A model generated the notes under the pieces. It searched no databases. It saw only the letters and a program-made list of their open reading frames with translations, and was not told where the DNA came from. A program made the position numbers and the translations under genes. Shown piece by piece: positions 11,409 through 22,300 of a stretch of DNA of 64,000 bases. This stretch comes from Camillea tinctor (Eukaryota > Ascomycota > Sordariomycetes > Xylariales > Xylariaceae): positions 682,001 to 746,000 of the forward strand of contig MU394051.1 in assembly GCA_022578605.1 (NCBI GenBank), in the 5' to 3' direction. Position 1 is the stretch's first letter, and the number at the start of each line of letters is the position of its first letter.

Positions 11409-12013
11409 ATGCCCATCTCCCACATCTCCCTCGCGACCGGCCCCGCCCGCTTCGCGGCTATGCGGGACTTCTACCTGGCGGCCCTCGCGCCCCTGGGCTA
11501 CATCACGTACTACGAGAGCGCGGGATCGATGCTGGGCCTGCGCCCCGCCGGCGGTCCGCCCGACTTCTGGCTCCACGCGGGCAACGGCGAGCAGCCGGAC
11601 TTTGCGATACCCGAGGGGGGCAAGGTGGACGATCGCCCGGGCCGCGCGCATGTCGCTTTCGAGGTGCAGGAGCAGGGGCTGGTGGATCGCTGGCATGAGG
11701 CTGCTGTGTAAGCTGAGCGTTGTTGTTATCATCCCACATCCCGCATCTCATATCCCACCCCCTCGCCCCACCCCACTTGTCGTCTTTCTTTTTGTTATGT
11801 CCGTGTAATAGAAAGGGTGGGAAAAAAGGATTCAAAGGCTAACAGCTAGATAACGTGGGTTGGGGGGGACATTATAGCAAGGCGGGAGGAATCTGCAACG
11901 GGAAGCCCGGGCGCAGACCCCAGTTCTCCGAGACGTACTACGCGGCCTTTGTGCTCGATCCGCTGGGCAACAATATCGAGGCGTACTATTACGCGAAGAA
12001 AGGGTGGAATTAG
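11409..12013 (+). CDS. VOC/glyoxalase-fold family protein
   Basis: Small single-domain member of the vicinal oxygen chelate superfamily (glyoxalase I/bleomycin resistance/dioxygenase fold). Substrate unknown; cytosolic because no targeting signal is visible. Exons are 11409-11707 and 11878-12013 (435 nt, 144 residues). The intron of 170 nt has donor GTAAGC and acceptor TATAG, and the phase-2 junction creates EAAV-KAGG. The N-terminal PISHISLAT strand carries His5, HVAFEV carries His81, and DPLGNNIEAYYY near the end carries Glu134: positions expected for metal ligands in this fold. The FYLAALAPLGY helix is typical of fungal VOC proteins. The 5' exon is notably GC-rich relative to the flanks. 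Family call is firm; function is open. Confidence 0.9.
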
Positions 12014-14145
12014 AGTAAGGAAAACAGCACTATTTGGGGGAGGAGAGGGAGAAGGGGGAGGTGTGGGAGGTTATTATAAGGAGTTTAAAAAAATCAGAAT
12101 GTAAAAGAGGGTTGTGAGGAGATAGGAGGGAAGTGGGAGTTTGTTCAATTCACGTGTAGGAAATTGCGAATTAGTTACTTGTTGAGTCCGGTTGGGTACC
12201 TGAAGGAAGTATGTAAACTGCCTATATGAAGAAAAAAAGTTACTTTGCAGCGGCTTGGAATAAATTTACTATAGAGAAAAGCTGCTCGGCCTACTTAGAG
12301 GCATGAGAGACCAATCCTCTTTTGCTACTTTGGCCTTGGGTTTGTCGTGCGTGAATAAGAGGTAGATTACGTAGTAACCTATATGAAATTAAATATATAC
12401 ATATCCTACCTATTAGTTAGTAGTTCGTCATCACCAAGATATGAATCAGAGCTATAATGACAGAAGAAGAGCACATTTCATTACCCCCCCTTTTTTTGGA
12501 CGAACGTGATAGTACCTCTCTCTACACATGCGGAATGTAATGAAAGCTCGAAAATTAAGTTATCCTAGATACAACATCTTCCGCGATTTCTCAAATCGTA
12601 TCATATATAGCCCTATACGATCAATCATTCATAAATCCAAGCAAGGTGCGCGCACCAGACGCCTTTGCCCCGCGTATCTTCTTTCCCTGGTCCCCGATCC
12701 CATCCCGTCCCATCCCGTCCCGTCATATCCCTGCCATCCATCCTAATCCTCATAACCTCGTGTCCGGCCGCGCGCTCTGTTCTCTTCCCTCCCTTCCCTC
12801 CCCTCTTCGAATGTAACAATATCATCCGACCTCTCTCTCTCGCGCCATCTTCCTTTTCCCAACCACCAATTAACAACCAACCTCTTTTCACAAGTGTTTA
12901 ATCATCGTCTCCAACCAACCACCAGAAAATACGTGTCTCTCCCTATACCTGAGGGAAAGAAGAAGGGGAAAAAAGAATCCCCTCCTCTCCCCGGCCTCTT
13001 GTCCCTTCTCACCCTCTGAATCTCTCTTTTTATGTATGCTAATTATATCACGTCATTATCACATTTTAGTCTCTTTTACTGTTGTTCCCATGATATTTCG
13101 AAGGGGGAAGGAAGGGAGAAGACAGGTCTAGGTAGGCTATTATCTCGTATCGAACAAAGTATTTTTGTTTGTTGTGGGTGGATATATATAATATTATGGA
13201 AACGAATAAAGTGAGTCGTTAAAAGTTAATGTGGTATGTGCTTGTGTGTTCATGGTATAGAAAAACAGACCACCCGTAAAAATAGGGGGTAGAGAGGGGA
13301 ATAAAGATCCAGCGACATTATTTTACATGTCGAATAAAAAAAAACAAGAAAAGGAAACAAAACCCAATCTCTAAACCTCCAAATAATCCGATCAAAGGGA
13401 AAAAAAGAAAGGGGTACAAAAAAAGAATGATCTATCAACTGGGTATATATAATCCTCTTGCTAGAGCATGGTTACAGAAACATGATTAGTTAGACTAGTG
13501 ACTCGGATTTCTCCATTTTTAGACGAAGAAAAGAACCAAAGAACAGGAGAATCCTGTCTTCGTTGAGCACTAGCAATAACAATGCATATAGCACCATTGC
13601 TATATACGGAGCTAGAGTTACAGTCCAGCAACTAGAAAACCAGGCTTCTCTTCTCCTTGTCCCCCGCCACTGCCCCTCTAGATTTCTTTGAATTCCCTCC
13701 CCTTCGAATTTGGAATACTCATCTTACCCCCCTCCTTTCCGTAACCCCTTAAATGCGTTGCCTCCCCAATGTGTGTGACAAGAGAAGAATACCGCGCATA
13801 ACATCAAGTGTATACTCGTAGATCGTTCTAGACAAAAGAGACAAGAGTGTAGAAGAAAGTGGTTTGGACTTATTTTTTTTTTCCGTGGTATTGCATTTTT
13901 CTTTCTCGACTTCCCACCTAACAAGATAATTGCTTGGGTGGTGATCGTGATCTCCCAATGCCACTCCGAAGTGCCGTACGCCGATCAAGAAAGAAAAAAC
14001 AAAGACCCGGAAGAAAATATCCGTAGCAAAGAAGTGAAGGCAAGGTGGTCATCATCACATTCGTGAATTTACAAGCGGAATGTGTTAGAAAGGAAAACGA
14101 CAAGCTCCGCGCACATATAAAGAAAAAGCTGAAGTAAAGACAAGA
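12014..14145. other. Gene-free spacer between VOC gene and teaC 3' end
   Basis: It contains G-rich sequence after the VOC stop, an AT-rich stretch (12230-12460), and CATCCCGTCC-type and CT-rich repeats at about 12660-12870 that look like a promoter/leader but precede no coding frame. The rest, to 14145, is probably the teaC 3' flank. Open frames are short and low-complexity. Confidence 0.45.
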
Positions 14146-17100
14146 TCAGACAGTGCCTCTTAGGCGTTGTTTCCGGGCTAACCAATCGCCGAGCATGTTG
14201 TCCAATTGCTACCTTTGGTTAGTACATATACAAATAGTCGGCGAATATACAACTTACAGTAGTGATTTCGGCCAGTTTGGCATTTTGTTCCCGGAAAAGT
14301 GAACTAGTGGCAGGGTGCTCAGGGCTAGCAGGTTGAACGTCCGTCTTATCATAGACGACTACGAGTAAGTCCCGAATATCAGAGCCCGAGTCGAAGAAAG
14401 CACGAAGATTTGCATCATTCCACGTTGAGGTTGTGGTGGTCGATGTTGATGTTGTCGTGGAATCTTGGTTTCGGTGAGTTGCTCGGCTATCCGCACCTGC
14501 GGGCTCTGGAGATGGAGACGATACGGGTGATGATCGATCTTCCTGGCTCGAGGTATCCGCCGTAAGCGCAGGGGGGTTCGACAACCCAACCGGGGATGTC
14601 TGAATGGGAGATTCTGGTATACGTTCTTCAGCTGGAGTGCTGTTGGCTGGTTCGCCCTGTTGAGTGCCTGCCGGGGGGTTACTTGTGTAGCTATCTGGAA
14701 ACGCTCCTGGTAGGCTGGGCCGTACCAGCTTTTCTTCTGATGGCTGCCTTTGAGGTTCGGGAGGGCTTCTACTCGGTTCCGGTGGTGTGGCTTCGTCTTC
14801 CTCAGTTGAATCAAAATCGTCAAGTTCAACTCGAGATTTTGCTTTCGTAACCTTAGGTGGCCGAGCCTCTGAACTTGGCAAGATTTTGGAGATGGCCGCC
14901 TTGGCCTTCTCTTCCTTCGTCGGCGATACCTTCTCCGGACTTTGGAGTTGTTCAGATTCGACCATGCGCAATGTGGCAGGAGGTACATTTGCAACATTGT
15001 TTGTCCTGACTTCGGCTGCTAAAGGAGTGCGCTCCATACCCAATGACTGAGTGGTGATGGCGAGTTTATGTCCTGATTGAGGTTTCTGTAATTTTCCTCC
15101 ATGCCGCTGTGGCGATGAGGTTGACTCGGGAGAAGAGTCCATGTCTGTAGAATGATGCTCATCGGCCATATCCCTATCCGTAATCTCGATGCTAGCATCG
15201 AGAGACCTTTTGCCCGACGAGTCATCGTCTTCATCAATGGACTTTTTCCTATCTTTCCGCGAGAAGAAGCTTCGAATAGCGCTCGGTTTCTTGTCCTTTT
15301 CTTTCTTATCCTTCTCCTTCTTTTTCTTGTCGTCTTTCTTATCAGCGACGAGTTCCCTCTCGAAGCTTGGTCGTTGCCGCACTTCTTTCGAGTCGTTTGA
15401 ACCACGCGGCTCGTTGTCATCCCGCAAAAGTCCCGGTGTGAGAGTTATCTTCTTGGTCTCTATAGTTTCGTCCTTGAAGAAAGAATCCGTGTTCCTAACC
15501 GTACCATTTCTTGTAGTCCGCTCGACCTTGCCGTCAAACATGTCATCACTGCTTCTGCGTCCTTCCTCCTGCCCTACTATAGCTGTGTCATCGGCTTGTT
15601 CAGCTTTAGAGGGTTCCGGCTTGGCCTGTTTCTGACTCCTGGGCTTCAATGGCTGGACCTTAGCGCTTTCGTCTTCCTCCATATCGTCGGACATAGATTG
15701 TTGGGATGAGCTCTGTTGGTCCTGTTCGCCCTGCTGTTGCGATGGTGAGTCGCCTTCGCCTTCCTCTTCATCTGTAGAGTAATCGTTATCCGAATAATCA
15801 AAATAGGTGGGCGATGCGAAGGCAACCGTCTTCTTGCGCCTTCTTATTGCCGTCTTGATGGAGGTTTTAGCCTTGTCTGCCTGGTCACCCAGCATTGTTG
15901 CCGATAACTATTTCCAAATCAGTCTTTTCTGTACGTTTGGATTTAAGTGGACATGGCGTACGTCTATGTTCCTATGCTTGTTGAGACGTGCTAACCTTTC
16001 GGTTGGCGTCTCGATGTGCTCTGCCGGAAGGTACCCTGGATATTAACGTGTTAGCGAGTTCTCCGGTTGAGAAGTTCATTTGATGGATAGCTCTTACCAA
16101 TGCTACTGTCTTTGACTACTCTCACTAGCCACCAGTAGCTGTTGGTGTCGTCGAGCAGCACCATGGTATCACCTTTGGTGGCATTGGCCTGGCCCTCGAC
16201 GGTTGCGACGAATGTGTGTAGGGCGTAAACGAACTCGAAATCGATATCCTCTGAATCTCGTAAGCATTCACCACCCCAACCTGAGTCAATAAATCTAAAG
16301 TCAATCAAGGAGAAGTCCTCCTCCTCATCATCATCATCATCATCATCGTCGTCGTCGGTGTCTTCGGAGGGCCCGTAGGGAACCCAAAGTTCGTATGGTG
16401 AAATACTGTGATCTTGGTCCAGTTCGCGCTCGACGTTCGGGGGGTGGTTCAAGGAGAAATCCTCCACCTTCAAGTCAACGCCAGAATTTCGATTGTCATG
16501 CGAGTAGTCTGACTGGCGCTGGGCACCATACTCAGGATGAGTCTCGTATATATCCGGTTCGGAACTAGATAACGACGCGTCATCCTATTCATCGTCGCTA
16601 TACTCGTCGCCGCGCTCATGATTGTGTTCGTCGCAATTGTAGTCATGCTCATACCCGTGCTCATACCCGTGCTCGTGCTCGTGTTCAGGCTCGTGCTCGT
16701 GTTCGTCGCCGTAGTCATGGCCGTAGTAGGCTCGGTAGTCGATCGGTCCGGCATACTCACCAGGATGATGATTGGGAGGTGGTAGGCCAACAGGAGCCTT
16801 GCTTGCCTGTTGATCTAAGAGATGTAGGGCACATAGGGGAGGGTATTCGGGAAGGTCGTTGTATGGCGAGGAAGAGGAAGACCTTGCTTCGCTGGCTTGG
16901 GAAGAAGAAGTTGGAGTTGGGGGATAGTAAGGCGGAAGAGAGTTGCGCAAAGAATCGACTCGGGCTGGCCAAGCCGGCGGAAGAGTGTACCCACCATCCT
17001 CAATTGAAGGAGAACTCGAAATTTTGTCCATCATGTCGTCGTCCATGTCCTCGTCGCCGCTAGCATCGACGTCGACATCGCCGTCGTCGGCCACGACATT

Positions 17101-17747
17101 AGTGGTGACTGCGGTTCCATCATGCGCGGTTGCGAGCGCGTCTTCTTGGGACATCTTGCTGCCATTCAAGGAATTGGTGATATGGGCGGCGAGGTCTCGT
17201 GCGTGGTCTCCCGAGTGTTGTTGCAGCTCACCATTGACCCACGAGACGCGCGGACTGCGAGCTTCTTCACCAGCACGGTCTTCTTGAATTTCGCGTATAG
17301 TTTCGGCCTGATGGGGCGCAAGTGAGCTGGTCTGGTATTGTTGTTGTTGGTGTTGTTGCTGGTTCTTCGTGGAAGGAGGGTGATGTTTGTGGTCTTTAGC
17401 AGAGGGAGCGTCGTGGTCTTGAAGATCGATGGTATCTAATTCGGAGAGAGGGAAAAGGAAAAAGAGGTGTTAGTTAGTTGAACATGCAAAGAATAATGAG
17501 TATCAGGATGAGGAGGAGGAGGAGTGGGAATGGGAATGGGAGTGGATGTAAGGGCGTAAGAGGGAGTGTGAATAAGAGAGTAGGTAGAAGGAGAAGCGAA
17601 GCGGATCGATGGAGAAGAGACCCAGTCAAGGAAATATTTCGTTGTAGGTAATTTTATTTTTATTTTTGAACTTGTTCCCGCCCCTTTGAAGAGGTAGGTT
17701 GGTTGATCCCAAGACTTACCAGCACGAATAATCTGGGGTCTCGTCAT
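14146..17747 (-). CDS. teaC: SH3-domain cell-polarity protein TeaC (Tea4/Bud14 family), with an in-frame TAG
   Basis: Tea4/Bud14 proteins act at cell tips, linking polarity landmarks to formins and recruiting type-1 phosphatase (family knowledge). Exons on the minus strand: 17747-17720, 17435-16098, 16035-15962, 15907-14258 and 14208-14146. The protein opens MTRPQIIRAD-TIDLQDHD. Pro/Ser- and His/Glu-rich segments follow, then an Asp run. The SH3 domain at about residues 408-465 reads FVYALHTFVATVEG, then YWWLVRV and GYLPAEHIETP. KKTVAF after it (about residue 505) fits the RVxF PP1-docking consensus. The C-terminus has REQNAKLAEITTQLDNML and ends LRGTV. A TAG lies in frame at 16587-16585. The frame is intact on both sides, so either a further intron (candidate 16654-16565, 90 nt, phase 2) removes it, giving about 1020 residues, or the allele is broken. 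Other introns are 49-62 nt, except the 284-nt first one. Confidence 0.88.
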
Positions 17748-18770
17748 GTTTGCCGTTTGGTTCTGTTTTGTTGAAGGGCCTCTGGCATAATAGATGGGCC
17801 TTACTGGATAATGCGAATGGTCTGACCACTCATACCATGTATGAGCGACGATGACTTGTGCCTTTTTTCTTTCTTTCTTCTTCTCTTTAACCCCCTCCTC
17901 TTGCTACACTTATTTGTTCCTTGCAAGGAGTCGGATTGCCGCAAGGGGCTGGGAGTGAGAGAGAGAGGTACGTATCGAATGGAACCACGGACCAGGAGAG
18001 GGAGAGAATGGAACTCTTAGACCAATTCTTTTTTTTTTAGTAGGGAGGGAAGTTCAAGGATCAGCGCTCGACTTCAGGAAAAAAAAAAAAGAGGATGGTA
18101 TAAAAGAGAGAGGGAGAAAAAAGAACGGGTGTCTTTTCCACAAATTTTGGTAGCTTGTGAAAAAAAAAAGATGATCTAATTTTAGTTTATAAAAAATAAA
18201 AATAATAGCAAATAAGCCGAAAAGAAGAAGAAGAAAAAAAAGTAGTAGAAAAGAAAAACAACCGGATTATAGTAGTGTAGTAAAGTAAATAGATCAAGAG
18301 ATAGAGAGGTAGGCTATAAGCAAGCAACAGCCTCACTTGTCTTTCTATCGTCTTATGTGTTACATAAAATCACCCTCCACCGAATAAGACAGAAACAAAA
18401 TATTGAAACTACAAGTAGGTAAATGGTAGAAGAATATCAATGGTAGGTAGAAGAAGAAGAAGTAGAAGAAAAAAAGAAGTATGTTTCGTCACAGATTTCA
18501 AGGATCAAGGAAGTGAAGATGATAGGAGTTGGGTCGAGTTACTCAAATTGGGGTTGGTCTGAAACAACAATTATTTTTTTTAAAATATGACCAGGGGGGG
18601 CCATTGATTCATCAATCGTCATTTGTTGTTTCCACTCGAGTAAGCCTGGAATGGGACAAGCCCACCTATCCCAGGGCAAAGGTTTAGTAGGTTTAGTACA
18701 CTTACTTAGTGACTTAGTGTAGGGGAACCCCCCAGGGTCCGCCCCCCCTTTCACGTGTATGTTATGTAGC
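17748..18770 (-). promoter_or_regulatory. Probable teaC promoter and leader
   Basis: Upstream of the teaC ATG on the minus strand the sequence is rich in pure A or purine tracts (about 18020-18260 on the plus strand, i.e. pyrimidine-rich on the coding strand), typical of fungal leaders. No specific factor site is claimed. Confidence 0.4.
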
Positions 18771-20116
18771 TAAGGTATGCACATACATATGTGCGTGTAG
18801 TATGTAGGTACCTAAAATCGAGGAATGGAGGAACTGCTCACGCGTTAGGTACTAGAAAAGTAGGTACCTAGACGCAGCATGTACATAAGGTTTAGTAACT
18901 AGCAACAGAAAAAATGGGGGGGCAACCTAGCTACATACACTACTGGTTGCTGGTTGCTGGTTGATGGTTGATGATCGCAGGCTGGTTGGTTACTGGCTGC
19001 GTGTGCGTGTGTGTGTAGTACATAATGCCACTTCTTCCCTCCCTCCTCCCTCCCTGCACGGACATACTTACATTACATTAACAAGATTTCCCGTCCTCTC
19101 TATCTACTAAACCCACCCTGCAACGGACGAGTCAGCTTCTGCAGATCACAACTGTTACATACGAAACTTGATCTGTATATTTTTTTAACCATTAACGAAA
19201 GCTGACATGACAGTGGGGACATCCAACTCTTTCCGATCACATGCATAGCCTTTTCTTTTTTTCCTTTCTTTTCTTTCTCCTATATTCTTCTAAACTTAAC
19301 CTAATATATTAGAAATAATTGAAATATTGAAAAGTTAGCTTACATGCAAATCACCTCAGCTCAATACAAAACGTCTTATATCATCCATTGGTGTACCTTA
19401 ACATTCCACCTGAATACACCAAGACGGAAATACCCAAGTCAGGCATTTGACGCAGTATAATGTATACCTAGGCAGAGGTAGGTTAGGTTACTCCAAATGA
19501 TAGTCATATCCCATGCCGATATACGTATAATGTATCACAGTCTGACATGGACATGCAGCTCATCGAGATATAAGTAAAGTAAACAAATGCATAGCATATC
19601 AATCAACAAACAGCAACAGCATTAAGACAGCAACAGCATTAAGACAGCAACCCCACCGGTCCGTCTTCCTATTGCACGAACCCCCCATTGTTCGGCCCTA
19701 TAATGCATGCTAGGTATTCCCGAGATATATAGCTTGGGTCTCTCTACCTTCAACCCCCTCCCTCGTTTCCCCTATTCCTCCTTACAAGGTAGCTAAGTCA
19801 GGAAGCTCTTCATCCGAACGCTTTAGCCAGTGGAGCGATAAGTTCCTGGGGTACCTAGGTACATAAGTAGGTACCTACATATAGTTTTCAATGTTCTGTG
19901 TCCTTATTTTAGTTGTAGGAAGTTTAAAAATCTACTCTACTATTTGCTGAATACACTGTATCCCTACCCATTTAAACTTAGGTACCTAGGTCTAGGTAGG
20001 TTACAGATTATTAATTAACCTTGATATAAGCACCTATTGTTATAAATATCGTTCGTAGCTTAGTTGTATTTTTTTCAACTTATAGTTTATAAACTGTTAA
20101 TTATCAATTACCTACA
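18771..20116. other. Spacer rich in TAGGTA/TACCTA motifs and tandem repeats
   Basis: It contains GGTTGCT/GGTTGAT tandem units at about 18950-18985, a 17-bp unit repeated about 2.4 times at 19611-19651, and clustered GTACCTAGGTA-like palindromes around 18800-18880 and 19850-19995. No coding frame is convincing. Confidence 0.5.
19611..19651. repeat. 17-bp tandem repeat
   Basis: Unit CAGCAACAGCATTAAGA, two full copies plus CAGCAAC, read directly. Confidence 0.9.
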
Positions 20117-21379
20117 TCATTTATAAATAATAATGTAGAAAAACAATAATACTGTCTCAAGTACACCAAGTGTACTTATTTGTGTACCCACGTTAGCTGA
20201 CAACAGCTGACCCTCTTCAATATATAGTATGTCGTCATCACGGGACCCTGCTTTGACAGGCGGCACAATGTTTACTATACCTTGAAAGCCTGTCTCGTTG
20301 GCTTCCTTGAGGACAACCGCAGCAATTTTAGGACCGTAGTGATAGCTTAGGTTCCTCTCCATTGCCTTTCCCCGTGACCATCGAAATTCCTTCGTCACCA
20401 TTAGTAGCGACTGTCTTGTGGTCGTCTCACACTGGCGTACCATGAATTCGACAAGCTCCACGCTATCTGGCTCATGATATCCCTGCGTCAAGACCTCGGT
20501 CTTGCAGATTCCTCTGCTCATCAGGAATTCGAGGTTCTCTTTCCCTCGTAGGTTCCAAATAGCTCCCACTAGAATGTTGACGGTATACTCGATGGAGTTG
20601 TCTCTTCTATAATAAAATTCTAGAGACCCCTTCTCATCCCAGCTAAATGCATCCAATTTTACTCTTTCGGTAATCGAAGCCTGCCCCGTACCTTGGGCTC
20701 TATTTGACAGAAGTTCAAGGACCTTTCTAGTTTCTTCGTTGTGCATGCCGGAAAGATAAGCATATTGGTGGATTCACTATCGGTCCAACACCTATATGCT
20801 TCACGGCGGAAGAACCATTCACATCTGTTACCATGCCTTTTCTGATAAAGCTCGTCATGGAGAGGCTGGCACGAAAACTGTTGAAGTGTATTCAGGAAGG
20901 CTATGAGTTCTTCGCTCGCTGCTCTTTACATCTCAGTATCCTATCATACTTCACATACGTTTTTGTTCCCCTTTCATCCTTTTCTGTTCTGCATCTCAGA
21001 AGTTAGAATTCAAATCGACGACGAATCCGTACACACAGGGTGACTAACAGCATGCTGACTTATGCTCGTTCAAGACCTCTTTGAGGTGGTGAACCACGAT
21101 GGCTATGCCTTCGATATCTAGACCAATAATTGAGAGAAATACAGAGCACATCTCCTGCAAATGCTGACCAACAACTTAGAATTCATTGTTACTCGTTGGG
21201 ATTGGGGCTTGGTAATTCGCTGTAGCGTGCTGGCGTTTTTTCTTTTCTGCAACAAACGCACACAACAATACGTCTTTAATAGCATAATCATTTTCGAGCA
21301 TCATGTTATAAAAGTAAAATTTCCACGTTAGTGCCAACGGTGATTTATCACAAGCCACTACGAGCTCCTTGAACCCCAA
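20117..21379 (-). pseudogene. Possible decayed STAND/NACHT-type gene
   Basis: Read on the minus strand. A fragment at about 20925-20752 contains CEWFFRREAYRCWTDSES, resembling the CEWFL-h-x-Y-x-x-W segment that precedes the NACHT P-loop in many fungal STAND proteins. A 209-codon ORF (20746-20117) follows in another frame, without a P-loop, and includes EFLMSRGICKTEVLTQG and VELVEFMVRQCE. Upstream are a 67-codon frame (21379-21176) and an ATG frame near 21153-21049 carrying GIAIVVHHLKEVLNEHKS. Stops and frame changes separate the pieces and no Walker A motif is present. I read it as a truncated relic of an NLR-like gene. The family assignment is inference from short similarity and could be wrong; the 209-codon ORF could instead be a small unknown gene. 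Confidence 0.3.
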
Positions 21380-22300
21380 CCCTCCCTGAAAAAAGTAACA
21401 GAAAGGCAGAAAGTTTTGGAAAACATCCTAAATTTTCTAAGGGTCCAAAGACTAGCCAATCTATATCTACCCTACCAGCTTCCTAACCTAGATCCTTAAT
21501 ATAGGAGCACATGTCATTTCCTCTACACTAAGACGGTGCATACAAGGGTTGTCGGTCCTGGCGACAATGCTGGCTCGGTTCCTGCGCTAGACTGAGAAAC
21601 CCCTTGTTGCTCTCTGTGGGGAACATATTCCGGAGCAAGGGGCTTGCCGAAGTGAGACAGAGAATTCCCATTCTACATTAGCTAGAAAAGAAAAAGAAAA
21701 AGATCCCCTCTCCAGATCTTTATAACGAGAATTTGAGGTTCCGTGCTGTCCCTATTCTAGAAGCTTAGAGAAGTGGGCCACCAAGGAATTGAATAATAAT
21801 ATAACCTAGAAAACATGGTTTCAATAACCAACTCTTTGCGTGTGTCAGGCTTCATTGCGCTGGCCCTCCTTTCCTAATCAGCATAGAAGTTGAAGTTGTA
21901 TTTAGTTGGTTCCTGCAACAAGCCCGTGTAGAACCGACCCGGTGCAAGCTTCGTTGGTATGGAGAGCTTGTGTCCGGAGACAACATGCTATATTGTCTCC
22001 CTTCTTGTCTTATACTACTAGTTCAACTCATTAGCGGTGATCTATTTACCCCCGCCTTGTCGGCAAGGAGCTTGTCCGGTATTCAAGAAAGAACTTATGT
22101 TTAGAACTAAAAGCGTAGCTGAAGTCTTGACATCATGACTCTCGACACTAGACTAGAACTCAGAAAGTTTCTCAGCCAGCCAGTTCTCAGGAACCTCAAC
22201 CTCTGTTTCACAACATTGGCTTCGGGTGAAGCTTTTAACTAATTTCTCTTTCTTCCTATCGTCTACTTCATGCTAGCCTAGAAGCTTCGTACTCTCCGCG
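21380..22300. other. Spacer upstream of the photolyase
   Basis: No coding frame, RNA gene or clear repeat was recognised. The last few hundred bases must hold the promoter of the photolyase gene. Confidence 0.4.
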
